Below, one piece after another: positions 23,911 to 31,337 of a stretch of 31,337 nt of DNA. Position numbers and translations under genes: made by a program. The DNA is from CBIFVZ01 sp966185765. Its GTDB lineage: Bacteria > Pseudomonadota > Gammaproteobacteria > Enterobacterales > Enterobacteriaceae. The notes below the pieces were generated by a model. The model was not told the origin of the DNA and did no database searches. It saw only the letters and a program-made list of their open reading frames with translations. The DNA lies in contig CBIFVZ010000047.1 of NCBI GenBank assembly GCA_966185765.1, positions 1 to 31,337 of the forward strand. The letters are read 5' to 3'. Position 1 is the stretch's first letter. Every line of letters begins with the position of its first letter.

Positions 23911-23941
23911 AAAGGGAAGATGTCTGACATCTTCCCTTTTT
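23911..23941 (+). terminator. yaaA terminator
   Basis: AGGGAAGATGT (23913-23923) pairs with ACATCTTCCCT (23927-23937) around CTG, followed by a T-run to 23941. It lies about 30 bp after the yaaA stop. Three A residues on the far side give only a weak U-run in the thrC direction. Confidence 0.92.
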
Positions 23942-23975
23942 AATCTGACGCCTTAAGGCAGTGCGAGGTAATAGC

Positions 23976-24007
23976 GTGAACAACCGCTCCGGGGAGCGAT
24001 TATTCAC
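23976..24007 (-). other. Long hairpin after thrC
   Basis: The sequences 23976-23990 (GTGAACAACCGCTCC) and 23993-24007 (GGAGCGATTATTCAC) are inverted repeats over 15 positions. The two mismatches become G-U pairs in the thrC-sense RNA. The stop of thrC is 14 bp upstream. No U-run follows on the minus strand, so it is not a standard intrinsic terminator; it may protect the thrABC message 3' end or act with the yaaA terminator just beyond. Confidence 0.6.
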
Positions 24008-24021
24008 GGCTCGCTCTGGCG

Positions 24022-25302
24022 TTACTTTATCAGTAACGCACGCAGCGCATTAAAATCGGCGGGCATATTCACTGACAGCAACGGCTTATCCGCTCGCTCT
24101 GCCAGCTCAACCGGCAGCGGCAGCGTTTCACCCAAAATCTCTTCCACGCTTTCTTTGAACTTCGCCGGATGAGCGGTTCCCAGGAACAGGCCAAACTCGC
24201 CAGGTTGCAGGTCATCACGCAGCGCACGCCATGCCACGGCAGCATGCGGCTCTGAAACGTAACCCAGGCCTTTAAGCTCACGCACCGCCGCGCGGGTGGT
24301 TTCTTCATCTACCGCAGCATAGCCCAATTCTTTAAGCTGCCAGATTTTGCGGCGGAACAGCTCCTCAACCCGCGGCCAGTTGTTCGGCTGGCTAACATCC
24401 ATTGCGTTGGAGAGCGTGGCAACGGTCGCCTTCGGTGCCCACTCACCGCTTTGCAGATAACGCGGCACGGTGTCGTTAGCGTTGGTGGCCGCAATAAAAC
24501 GCTTGACCGGCAGACCCAGCGCTTTTGCCAGCAGCCCGGCGGTCAGGTCGCCAAAGTTACCGCTTGGCACAGAAATAACCAGCTGGTTACGCGCTTCCTG
24601 TGGCAGCTGTGCAACCGCTTCAAAGAAGTAGCAAATCTGCGCTAACAGGCGGCTGATGTTAATGGAGTTTGCCGAGTTCAGCCCCAGCGCCTGCTTCAGC
24701 GCTTCATCATCAAATGCCTGTTTCACCAGCGCCTGGCAGGCATCAAAGTCACCTTCAACAGCAACTGTTTCAATATTGCCACCCAGCGTGCAGAACAGTT
24801 TCTCCTGTAGCGGGCTGATTTTGCCGCGCGGATAAAGGATAACGACACGCACGTTTTTCATGCCGTAAAACGCATGAGCAACGGCGGCCCCCGTATCGCC
24901 AGAGGTTGCCGTCAGAATCGTGACCGGCTTGTCACCGCTGATATGTGACAGCATTTGCGCCATAAAGCGCCCGCCAAAGTCCTTAAATGCCAGCGTCGGG
25001 CCGTGGAACAACTCAAGGCATGCGACGTCATCGCTCACCTTCGCCACCGGCGCCGGGAAAGCAAACGCACTACGCACGCGTTCTTCGAGAATTTGTGCAG
25101 GAATTTCATCGCCGATAAAGGCTGAGAGAATTTTGCCGCTGCGTCTGACAAAATCCATCTCCAGCATGGCATCGATATCAGTGAGGTTAAATTCCGGCAA
25201 CTCGTGCGGGAAAAACAGCCCCTGCTGTTTGCCCAGTCCTTGTGTAACGGCCTGTGCAAAGCTGACCTGTTCGTTATGATCTTTCAGATTGTAGAGTTTC
25301 AT
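24022..25302 (-). CDS. thrC: Threonine synthase
   Basis: PLP enzyme converting O-phosphohomoserine to threonine, the last step of the pathway. It has 426 residues (E. coli 428) starting MKLYNLKDHNEQVSFAQAVT. A longer in-frame start 14 codons upstream lies inside thrB and is rejected. The PLP lysine is Lys107 in GPTLAFKDFGGRF; ATSGDTGAAVAHAF and VSVPSGNFGDLTAGLLAKAL are further cofactor-binding segments. The start is two bases after the thrB stop, so translation is probably coupled. It is the last gene of thrLABC. Confidence 0.98.
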   Translation of the reverse strand: MKLYNLKDHNEQVSFAQAVTQGLGKQQGLFFPHELPEFNLTDIDAMLEMDFVRRSGKILSAFIGDEIPAQILEERVRSAFAFPAPVAKVSDDVACLELFHGPTLAFKDFGGRFMAQMLSHISGDKPVTILTATSGDTGAAVAHAFYGMKNVRVVILYPRGKISPLQEKLFCTLGGNIETVAVEGDFDACQALVKQAFDDEALKQALGLNSANSINISRLLAQICYFFEAVAQLPQEARNQLVISVPSGNFGDLTAGLLAKALGLPVKRFIAATNANDTVPRYLQSGEWAPKATVATLSNAMDVSQPNNWPRVEELFRRKIWQLKELGYAAVDEETTRAAVRELKGLGYVSEPHAAVAWRALRDDLQPGEFGLFLGTAHPAKFKESVEEILGETLPLPVELAERADKPLLSVNMPADFNALRALLIK

Positions 25303-25304
25303 AG

Positions 25305-26234
25305 TTATCCCAGTACTCGTGCGCCCGCTGTATCCAGACGGCAAATATGAACGAAGCCTTCATCATTTTGTAAATAGTGCTGGCTGAGCCAGTCAGCCAT
25401 GCGTTGTGCAACATCCTGGTTGCCGCACACGGTAAACAGCGTCGGCCCGGAGCCGGAAATCCCACACGCCAGCGCGCCCATTTCACTGGCCGCCTGGCGC
25501 GCCTCTTTAAAGCCTGGCAACAACTGAGTGCGATACGGCTCAGCAATAACATCGCGCATCAGCGCTGCCGCCAGCTGAGGCTGGCGCGTGTGGCAGGCGT
25601 GGATAAATCCCGCCAGATAACGACCGTGGCTCACAATATCCTTACGGGAATAGTGAGCTGGCAAGATGGCCCGCGCCTCGGCGGTAGACACTTTAATGCC
25701 CGGATAGGCCATCACCCAAAACCAGTCGTCAAAGCCGGGTACGGGCTGACTGATAACCCCCCGCTCCTCAAGCATCAGCTGCATACCGCCCAGAAAACAC
25801 GGCGCGACGTTGTCGTAGTGCACGCTACCTGAGATGCGCCCTTCCAGCTCGCCCATCAGCGCCAGCAATTCTGTATCATCCAGCGGTTTACCACAGTGCT
25901 CATTGAGCGCCATCAGTGCCGCTACAACGGAACACGCGCTGGAGCCAAGCCCCGAGCCAATCGGCATATTCTTTTCGAGCGTCATCGCGACCGGCACGTT
26001 TTTGCCAAGCTTTTCACAAAAACGCTCCCAGCACTGATACACGATATTTTCACGTGGTTCAGTTGGCAGCTTACTGACAAAACGCCCGACATTTTTCAGG
26101 CTGAACTGCGCTGCGGTTTCTACGCTGACGCAGTCGCCCAGCAGTGTTCCATCCGCTGGCGACACGGCCGCACCCAGCACATCAAAGCCCACACTGACGT
26201 TGCCAATTGAGGCTGGGGCATACACTTTAACCAT
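25305..26234 (-). CDS. thrB: Homoserine kinase
   Basis: GHMP-family kinase phosphorylating homoserine to O-phosphohomoserine. It has 309 residues (E. coli 310) from the ATG at 26232-26234, giving MVKVYAPASIGNVSVGFDVL; a start 15 codons upstream lies inside thrA. The ATP-binding loop is MPIGSGLGSSACSVVAALMA (about 87-106), and the C-terminal motif is LACGISGSGPTLFTVC (about 260-275). It begins one base after the thrA stop and ends two bases before thrC. Confidence 0.98.
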   Translation of the reverse strand: MVKVYAPASIGNVSVGFDVLGAAVSPADGTLLGDCVSVETAAQFSLKNVGRFVSKLPTEPRENIVYQCWERFCEKLGKNVPVAMTLEKNMPIGSGLGSSACSVVAALMALNEHCGKPLDDTELLALMGELEGRISGSVHYDNVAPCFLGGMQLMLEERGVISQPVPGFDDWFWVMAYPGIKVSTAEARAILPAHYSRKDIVSHGRYLAGFIHACHTRQPQLAAALMRDVIAEPYRTQLLPGFKEARQAASEMGALACGISGSGPTLFTVCGNQDVAQRMADWLSQHYLQNDEGFVHICRLDTAGARVLG

Positions 26235-26235
26235 C

Positions 26236-28701
26236 TTAAACTCCCGAATTCCATGACAGCGTGCGCAGCAGATCTGCAAACACGCCTGCGGCCGTCACAT
26301 CGTTGCCAGCGCCGTAGCCACGCAGCACCAACGGTAGCGGCTGATAATAGTGGCTGTAAAACGCCAGCGCGTTTTCGCCATTTTTCACTTTAAACAGCGG
26401 ATCGTTGCCATCCACCGCTTCAATCCGTACGCGGCACACGCCGTCTTCTTCAATCAGCCCCACATAACGCAGTACTTTACCTGCATCGCGTGCCTGGGCA
26501 ACGCGAGTGGAAAACTCACTATCAAGCTCTGGCAGGCGGGTCATAAAGCTGTCCACGTCACCTTCGGCGTCAAACGTAGCGGGCAGCACCGACTCCACCT
26601 GGATATCGCTAAGCTCGAGCTGGTAACCGCTTTCGCGTGCCAGAATCAGAAGCTTACGGGCGACGTCCATCCCGGAGAGATCATCTCGGGGATCTGGCTC
26701 GGTATAGCCCAGCTCACGCGCCGTGCGCGTCGCTTCAGAGAGCGTCATGCCCTCATCCAGTTTGCCGAAAATAAAGGACAGTGACCCGGACAAAATTCCG
26801 GTAAAGCGCTGTAGCTCATCACCTGCGTTTAGCAGGTTTTGCAGGTTTTCAATCACCGGCAGACCCGCGCCAACGTTGGTGTCGTAAAGGAATTTGCGGC
26901 GCGAGCGCGCAGCCGCCACGCGTAACTGCTGATAGTAGGCCATTGACGAGGTGTTGGCCTTTTTGTTTGGCGTGACAACATGGAAGCCTTCGTTAAGGAA
27001 GTCCACATACTGGCTGGCCACCGCCTGGTTAGAGGTACAGTCAACAATCACCGGGTTCAGCAGGTGATACTCCTTCACGAGGCGAATCAGACGCCCCAGA
27101 TTGAACGACTCTGACGCCTCAGCCAGCGCAGGACGCCAGTTTTCCAGATCCAACCCGTGGACATTGGTTAGCATTGCGCGCGAGTTAGCCACTCCACACA
27201 CCCGCAGGTCGATATTCTTTTTCTTAAGCCAGGCCTGCTGGCGCTTGAGTTGTTCGAGCAACGCACCGCCAACACCTCCCACGCCAATTACAAACACCTC
27301 AATCACCTGCTCGGTGTTAAACAGCATCTGGTGTACCACACGTACACCCGTGGTGACATCATCGTTGTTAATTACAACAGAAATGGAACGCTCAGATGAC
27401 CCCTGGGCAATCGCAATAATGTTGATGCGTGCGCGGGCGAGTGCAGCAAAGAACTTTGCGGAGATCCCACGCAGGGTACGCATGCCGTCACCCACCACCG
27501 AGATAACCGCCAGGCGCTCAACAATGGCCAGTGGCTCCAGCAGCCCTTCTTTCAGCTCAAGTTTGAATTCGTCTTCCAGCGCGCGGCGGGCGCGGGGGCA
27601 GTCGCTCTGCGGTACGCAGAAGCTGATGCTGTATTCAGAAGAAGACTGAGTTATCAGCACAACCGAGATACCGCTGCGCGACATTGTCGCGAACACTCGC
27701 GCGGCCATGCCGACCATCCCTTTCATGCCTGGGCCGGAAACGCTGAACATGGCCATGTTATTAAGATTCGAAATGCCTTTAACCGGCATATCGTCCTGCT
27801 CACCGCTCTTCTCACCAATGAGCGTGCCAGGTGCGTCCGGGTTGCCGGTGTTTTTAATCAGGCAGGGGATCTGGAACTGAGCAATTGGGGAGATGGTGCG
27901 GGGGTGAAGCACTTTAGCGCCGAAGTAGGAAAGCTCCATAGCTTCGTGCCAGGACATCGACTTCAACAGCCTGGCGTCCGGTACCTGGCGCGGGTCGCAG
28001 GTATAAACGCCGTCAACATCGGTCCAGATTTCACAGCACTCGGCACGCAGGCAGGCGGCCAGCACCGCAGCGGAATAATCGGAGCCGTTGCGCCCCAGTA
28101 CCACCAGTTCACCCTTCTCATTCCCGGCAGTGAAACCTGCCATCAGAATCATATGGTCAGCCGGAATGCGGCTAGCCGCGATACGACGCGTGGATTCGGC
28201 GATATCCACGGTGGATTCGAGATAATGACCCACGGCCAGCAGCTTCTCGACAGGATCAATAACCGTCACGCTGTGCCCACGCGCCTCCAGCAACGCTGCC
28301 ATAATAGCAATAGACATCTTTTCGCCACGGCAAATCAGCCCGGCATTGACGCTGTCGGGGCACTGGCCAAGCAGGCTGATGCCATGCAGCAGATGCTTAA
28401 TCTGCGCAAACTCCTGATCCACAAATGCCTTCATACGCGCGTGTGGGAATCCCGGTTGCGCCTTCGCCAGCCCCTGCAACAGCTCGTCAAAAATGCGCTC
28501 GGCATCGCTGATATTCGGTAAAGCATCCTGGCCGGCGATGGTTTTTTCAATCATCGCGACAAGGTGGTTGGTAATCTTAGCAGGGGCAGAAAGTACGGTT
28601 GCGACCTGTCCCTGTCCTTTTTTGCTTTCCAGAATATCGGCAACGCGCGCAAAGCGCTCTGCATTCGCTACCGATGTACCGCCAAATTTCAACACTCGCA
28701 T
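26236..28701 (-). CDS. thrA: Bifunctional aspartokinase I / homoserine dehydrogenase I
   Basis: Catalyses the first and third steps from aspartate to threonine and is inhibited by threonine. It has 821 residues (E. coli 820). The kinase domain (about 1-290) starts MRVLKFGGTSVANAERF and contains VVLGRNGSDYSAAVLAACLR. Two ACT-type regulatory segments follow (about 310-460), including the region of VISVVGDGMRTLRGISAKFF. The dehydrogenase domain starts near 465 with the NAD-binding FVIGVGGVGGALLEQL and contains GAGLPVIENLQNLLNAGDEL and GYTEPDPRDDLSGMDVARKL. It is preceded by thrL and the attenuator. Confidence 0.99.
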   Translation of the reverse strand: MRVLKFGGTSVANAERFARVADILESKKGQGQVATVLSAPAKITNHLVAMIEKTIAGQDALPNISDAERIFDELLQGLAKAQPGFPHARMKAFVDQEFAQIKHLLHGISLLGQCPDSVNAGLICRGEKMSIAIMAALLEARGHSVTVIDPVEKLLAVGHYLESTVDIAESTRRIAASRIPADHMILMAGFTAGNEKGELVVLGRNGSDYSAAVLAACLRAECCEIWTDVDGVYTCDPRQVPDARLLKSMSWHEAMELSYFGAKVLHPRTISPIAQFQIPCLIKNTGNPDAPGTLIGEKSGEQDDMPVKGISNLNNMAMFSVSGPGMKGMVGMAARVFATMSRSGISVVLITQSSSEYSISFCVPQSDCPRARRALEDEFKLELKEGLLEPLAIVERLAVISVVGDGMRTLRGISAKFFAALARARINIIAIAQGSSERSISVVINNDDVTTGVRVVHQMLFNTEQVIEVFVIGVGGVGGALLEQLKRQQAWLKKKNIDLRVCGVANSRAMLTNVHGLDLENWRPALAEASESFNLGRLIRLVKEYHLLNPVIVDCTSNQAVASQYVDFLNEGFHVVTPNKKANTSSMAYYQQLRVAAARSRRKFLYDTNVGAGLPVIENLQNLLNAGDELQRFTGILSGSLSFIFGKLDEGMTLSEATRTARELGYTEPDPRDDLSGMDVARKLLILARESGYQLELSDIQVESVLPATFDAEGDVDSFMTRLPELDSEFSTRVAQARDAGKVLRYVGLIEEDGVCRVRIEAVDGNDPLFKVKNGENALAFYSHYYQPLPLVLRGYGAGNDVTAAGVFADLLRTLSWNSGV

Positions 28702-28728
28702 GCTTTTCTTACCCCTTGAATTCAGAAC

Positions 28729-28760
28729 AAAAAAAAGCCCGCTCCTGGTCAGGAGCGGGC
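28729..28760 (-). terminator. Threonine operon attenuator
   Basis: GCCCGCTCCT (28737-28746) and AGGAGCGGGC (28751-28760) form a perfect 10-bp GC-rich stem with a 4-nt loop, followed on the minus strand by eight U (28729-28736). It lies between the thrL stop (28785) and thrA, the standard place for the regulated terminator. Ribosome stalling at Thr or Ile codons in thrL would prevent its formation. Confidence 0.95.
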
Positions 28761-28784
28761 TTTTTTCGATGTTTCCTGTACGCG

Positions 28785-28853
28785 TCAGCCCGCCCCGTTA
28801 CCTGTGGTAATGGTGGTGGTAATAATGGTGATAGTCAGGCCGTTGCGAATCAT
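28785..28853 (-). CDS. thrL: thr operon leader peptide
   Basis: A 22-residue peptide, MIRNGLTITIITTTITTG followed by NGAG and a stop. It holds seven threonines and five isoleucines, so charged tRNA-Thr and tRNA-Ile levels would decide whether the ribosome stalls and the attenuator at 28729-28760 forms. E. coli ThrL has 21 residues and the same ITTGNGAG ending, while the N-terminal part differs. It has only a weak purine-rich ribosome binding site, AGAG, about 8 bases from the ATG, similar in placement to E. coli. It is below common ORF length cut-offs. Confidence 0.95.
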   Translation of the reverse strand: MIRNGLTITIITTTITTGNGAG

Positions 28854-28897
28854 GATGTGTGTGCTCTGGTACATTTTCCTGTCGTGTATCCCTATTG

Positions 28898-28924
28898 GAT
28901 AAAGTATCTGTGCTGGCAGGTCAA
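28898..28924 (-). promoter_or_regulatory. thrLABC promoter
   Basis: Minus strand TTGACC (28919-28924) as -35 and TTTATC (28898-28903) as -10, spacing 15 bp, or TTATCC with 16 bp. The context ATACTTTATCCAATAGGG resembles the E. coli thr promoter as I recall it. It is about 45 bp before the thrL ATG. Confidence 0.7.
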
Positions 28925-29056
28925 CGAATATTTAAATTACTCACCGTAATTACCCATTGCAATCGCGGCGGCATCAGGCCAGAAAACCGTTAAATCTCAC
29001 CATGCCACGGAATACACCCGGCCAAAAAAACCAATTCCATTGAGAATTTCAGACTT

Positions 29057-29743
29057 TTACTCTGTTAATTTTTTTTCGATATCATGAAGCAATCGGTGCA
29101 GCATTGCGGTATCACGCTGCCCTAAAAAGCCCAGACGCTGCTGCAACCAGTCAGCCATTTTTTTATCATCCGCGACATCCAGCTTTTCGAGCAATACCTC
29201 AATACGCGTGCGTAACGCCGCCAGCTGCCCTGTTGGCGCTGGCGTTTCACTTGCAGCCTCAACAGATATCAGTGAACTCAGCTGAGCGCAGTACACCATC
29301 ACCGCCTGTCCCAGATTCAATGAAGGATAGTCGGCCACCATCGGCACGCCGGTCAGCACATCCGCCAGCGCCAGTTCTTCATTCGTTAACCCCGAATCCT
29401 CACGGCCAAATACCAGAGCTACCGTCGGCGTCCAGCTACGTCTTTCTTCTAACAGTGACAACAGCTGTGCCGGGGTGGCGTAATAATGATAACGCGCGCG
29501 GCTACGTGCCGTGGTCGCAACGGTAAAATCCACATCATGCAGCGCAGACGCCAGGCTGGGGTAGTCCTGCACATTATCAATAATCTCAGTCGAACCATGC
29601 GCTACATAGCGTGCCGCAGGCTGTCGATGTGCCTCACTATCAACAACACGCAATTCACTAAAACCCATTGTTTTCATTGCCCTGGCTGCCGCCCCCACAT
29701 TCTCTGCCCTGGCGGGCGCAACCAGGATGATAATTACGCGCAT
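29057..29743 (-). CDS. yjtD: Predicted tRNA/rRNA 2'-O-methyltransferase YjtD (TrmH/SPOUT family)
   Basis: A knotted SPOUT-class methyltransferase of 228 residues, the same as E. coli YjtD (LasT). The N-terminus MRVIIILVAPARAENVGAAA is the family's RNA-binding/SAM-fold beginning. The two knot motifs are VALVFGREDSGLTNEELALA (about 109-128) and YPSLNLGQAVMVYCAQLSSL (about 139-158). A C-terminal helical extension follows, as in the related TrmJ. It uses S-adenosylmethionine to methylate ribose in RNA, but the substrate is not known to me. AGAGGA precedes the ATG. It stands between thrL and arcA, as in E. coli. Confidence 0.92.
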   Translation of the reverse strand: MRVIIILVAPARAENVGAAARAMKTMGFSELRVVDSEAHRQPAARYVAHGSTEIIDNVQDYPSLASALHDVDFTVATTARSRARYHYYATPAQLLSLLEERRSWTPTVALVFGREDSGLTNEELALADVLTGVPMVADYPSLNLGQAVMVYCAQLSSLISVEAASETPAPTGQLAALRTRIEVLLEKLDVADDKKMADWLQQRLGFLGQRDTAMLHRLLHDIEKKLTE

Positions 29744-30095
29744 ATTTCCTCTTAATCAAAATCAGCACAAACCATCTGGAAATACATTTTTTCTCACCAA
29801 AATGATAATTCGCGTTGAGAATTTACCTTTATGTAACAAATATCTGCTACAAACCGGTATCTTATCCTATAATGCCTGCTGATATCGCAGCTATCGTACC
29901 ACCGCTAAAATACGTAATACCAGGGGCCATATGCCACTGTTAAACCTTAATAAATGAGACATTTCTAGAGCCACTTTTCCGCTTTTTTTTGTATCATAGT
30001 TAGCGGTGAAGCAAAAAACATATTAATAAAATGTGATAAAGACAGACAATTTGATATGAAGATTTCATCACCCTGTTAACGTGCTACAATTGAAA

Positions 30096-30109
30096 TTGAT
30101 ATATGTCAA
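30096..30109 (+). promoter_or_regulatory. Candidate FNR site upstream of arcA
   Basis: TTGATATATGTCAA matches the FNR pattern TTGATNNNNATCAA at 9 of 10 conserved positions. FNR is known to activate arcA under anaerobiosis in E. coli. It lies 280 bp before the arcA ATG, compatible with the long arcA leader. Confidence 0.65.
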
Positions 30110-30121
30110 CGAAGCGTAGTT

Positions 30122-30292
30122 TTATTGAGTGTCAGAAACCGGGTGCCCTGTTATGTTGCTGTTAAAATGGTAGGATGACAGCCGTTTTTGACACCGTCGG
30201 GTCTTGAGGGAACCGGATCCCGCGACCAAGCTAATGATGTTGTTGACGTTGATGGAAAGAGCATCAAGAACGCAATTACGTACTTTAGTCAT
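30122..30292 (-). pseudogene. yjjY: Frame-disrupted yjjY homologue
   Basis: The minus strand starts MTKVRNCVLDALSINVNN, then IISLV, which is identical to the first 23 residues of the 46-residue E. coli YjjY as I recall. It then leaves that frame: a net +2 change near 30211-30220 shifts the reading frame, and a later -1 change near 30170 affects the original frame as well. The resulting ORF runs 56 codons with an unrelated C-terminus ending HPVSDTQ. DNA similarity continues to the old stop, so this looks like conserved leader DNA of arcA rather than a maintained protein gene. Confidence 0.6.
30200..30227 (+). other. Conserved hairpin in the arcA leader
   Basis: GGTC (30200-30203) pairs with GACC (30224-30227) and GGGA (30208-30211) with TCCC (30218-30221), with an internal loop between. 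In the E. coli sequence I remember, the same outer stem is kept while the inner stem is GGG/CCC, so the 2-base difference adds a pair. The energy is modest, and the arcA transcript start relative to it is unknown. Confidence 0.45.
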
Positions 30293-30388
30293 GTTTTAGC
30301 CTGTCATGTTAATTCTCAGCATGTATCAGGCAGGTCAGGGACTTCTGTACTCCTGTTTCGATTTAGTTGGCAATTTTAGGTAGCAAAC

Positions 30389-31105
30389 ATGCAGACCCCT
30401 CATATTCTTATCGTTGAAGACGAGCTAGTAACACGCAATACGTTGAAAAGTATTTTCGAGGCGGAGGGCTATGATGTATTTGAAGCGACCGATGGCGCCG
30501 AGATGCATCAAATTCTTTCCGACAATGACGTCAATCTTGTGATTATGGATATCAATCTGCCGGGTAAAAACGGCCTGCTGCTTGCGCGTGAGTTGCGCGA
30601 GCAGGCAAATGTCGCATTGATGTTCCTTACCGGGCGCGACAATGAAGTAGACAAAATCCTCGGTCTGGAAATCGGCGCGGATGACTATATTACCAAGCCG
30701 TTCAACCCGCGTGAGCTGACTATTCGTGCGCGTAACCTGCTGTCACGCACAATGAACCTGGGCGCAGGCAGTGAAGAGCGCCGCTCGGTTGAAAGCTACA
30801 AATTCAACGGCTGGGAGCTGGATATCAACAGTCGCTCTCTCATCAGCCCGAACGGCGAGCAGTACAAGCTGCCGCGCAGCGAATTCCGCGCCATGCTGCA
30901 TTTCTGTGAAAATCCTGGAAAAATTCAGACGCGTGCAGAGCTGCTGAAAAAAATGACAGGCCGTGAACTGAAGCCGCATGACCGTACTGTGGATGTGACT
31001 ATTCGCCGGATTCGCAAACACTTCGAGTCAATTGCGGATACCCCAGAAATCATCGCTACTATTCATGGCGAAGGTTATCGTTTTTGCGGCGATTTGCAGG
31101 AATAA
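30389..31105 (+). CDS. arcA: Aerobic respiration control response regulator ArcA
   Basis: OmpR-family response regulator phosphorylated by ArcB; it represses aerobic metabolism genes under low oxygen. It has 238 residues, as in E. coli. The receiver domain (1-120) has the acidic pocket in VEDELVTR (about 9-16), phosphorylated Asp54 in VIMDINLPGK, Thr in MFLTGRDNE and Lys in DYITKPFNPREL. The C-terminal winged helix (about 135-235) has KLPRSEFRAMLHF and DRTVDVTIRRIRKHFE, ending IHGEGYRFCGDLQE. AGGTAG precedes the ATG. It is monocistronic with its own terminator. A second check on identity is the flanking yjtD and thr operon. Confidence 0.99.
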   Translation: MQTPHILIVEDELVTRNTLKSIFEAEGYDVFEATDGAEMHQILSDNDVNLVIMDINLPGKNGLLLARELREQANVALMFLTGRDNEVDKILGLEIGADDYITKPFNPRELTIRARNLLSRTMNLGAGSEERRSVESYKFNGWELDINSRSLISPNGEQYKLPRSEFRAMLHFCENPGKIQTRAELLKKMTGRELKPHDRTVDVTIRRIRKHFESIADTPEIIATIHGEGYRFCGDLQE

Positions 31106-31128
31106 AATTAGCCGCTGAAGTAAAATAA

Positions 31129-31160
31129 AAAAGGGCGGAAACTCCGCCCTTTTCTTTTTT
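31129..31160 (+). terminator. arcA terminator
   Basis: AAGGGCGGA (31131-31139) pairs with TCCGCCCTT (31143-31151) around AAC, followed by TTTTCTTTTTT. It lies about 25 bp after the arcA stop. The last 177 bp of the window beyond it show no recognisable gene. Confidence 0.93.
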
Positions 31161-31337
31161 GAATAAACATTCTTTTTCCTTATATAAAATACAGCATCGC
31201 ATTTTCGCCTTTCTTGCAGGCATGATACTTTACAAGCCAGTCTATTATATTCCCCTGCATCACCTTGCAGCGCAATATAATGCCATTATGCTTTCATGCC
31301 ATTGCATCCTGGCAGCGCCCTTTAACAACGTGAAAAT

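Larger units (their letters stand above)
29744..30388. other. yjtD-arcA divergent intergenic region
   Basis: A 645-bp gap holding the control region of arcA. I see a TATAAT at 29868-29873 (plus) with a weak -35, an FNR-like site at 30096-30109, a TACAAT at 30085-30090, and a block from about 30160 to arcA that closely follows my memory of the E. coli arcA leader. The block contains the remnant of yjjY on the minus strand. The interval 29880-30060 is AT-rich with no feature I can name. Confidence 0.7.

Noticed and set aside
30188..30379. A 63-codon plus-strand frame just before arcA
   Set aside because: It lies in the arcA leader, antisense to the yjjY remnant, with no ribosome binding site and no recognisable similarity.
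31222..31337. A plus-strand ATG frame open to the right window edge
   Set aside because: Only 38 codons are visible, it follows the arcA terminator without a clear promoter, and the composition is not coding-like. It could only be judged with more sequence.

Overview
The window is a continuous chromosomal segment from a member of the Enterobacteriaceae, moderately GC-rich. It carries the 0-minute region of the Escherichia coli map in reverse order: carB (cut by the left edge), carA, dapB, rihC, ispH, fkpB, lspA, ileS, ribF, rpsT, nhaR, nhaA, dnaJ, dnaK, satP, an MFS transporter, mog, talB, yaaJ, yaaA, thrC, thrB, thrA, thrL, yjtD, arcA. Protein lengths and motifs match the E. coli family members closely. 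It is not E. coli: the IS elements, mokC/hokC, yaaX, yaaI and yaaW that I recall from K-12 are absent, an MHS-type transporter lies between satP and mog, and YaaJ is clearly diverged. I cannot name the genus from sequence alone.

Layout. Positions 1-5366 hold carbamoyl-phosphate synthase (carAB), a well-preserved upstream control region (ArgR, PurR and RutR sites), dapB and rihC. Positions 5388-11184 hold the ribF-ileS-lspA-fkpB-ispH operon, tightly packed with 1-nt stop/start overlaps, ending in a hairpin terminator just ahead of rihC. rpsT diverges from ribF. nhaR-nhaA and dnaK-dnaJ follow, both on the minus strand, with heat-shock promoters in front of dnaK. satP diverges from dnaK. The accessory MFS gene, mog and talB are on the minus strand, then yaaJ and yaaA on the plus strand. 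Positions 24022-28924 are the complete thrLABC operon with leader peptide and attenuator. yjtD and arcA diverge from a 645-bp intergenic region.

How the genes work together. thrABC and dapB act on branches from aspartate semialdehyde. carAB feeds arginine and pyrimidine synthesis. IspH, RibF, IleS and LspA are core functions. DnaK and DnaJ form a chaperone pair. NhaA/NhaR form the sodium-response unit. ArcA is the respiratory response regulator.

I looked for an undescribed system and did not find one; this is a housekeeping region. The most useful observations are in the spaces between genes. Two small ORFs annotated in E. coli (yjjY and yaaY) survive here only as conserved DNA with broken or shortened reading frames, each lying opposite a neighbour's promoter or leader. 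There are also nested inverted repeats before the accessory transporter and unassigned hairpins after thrC, between dnaK and dnaJ, and upstream of dapB.
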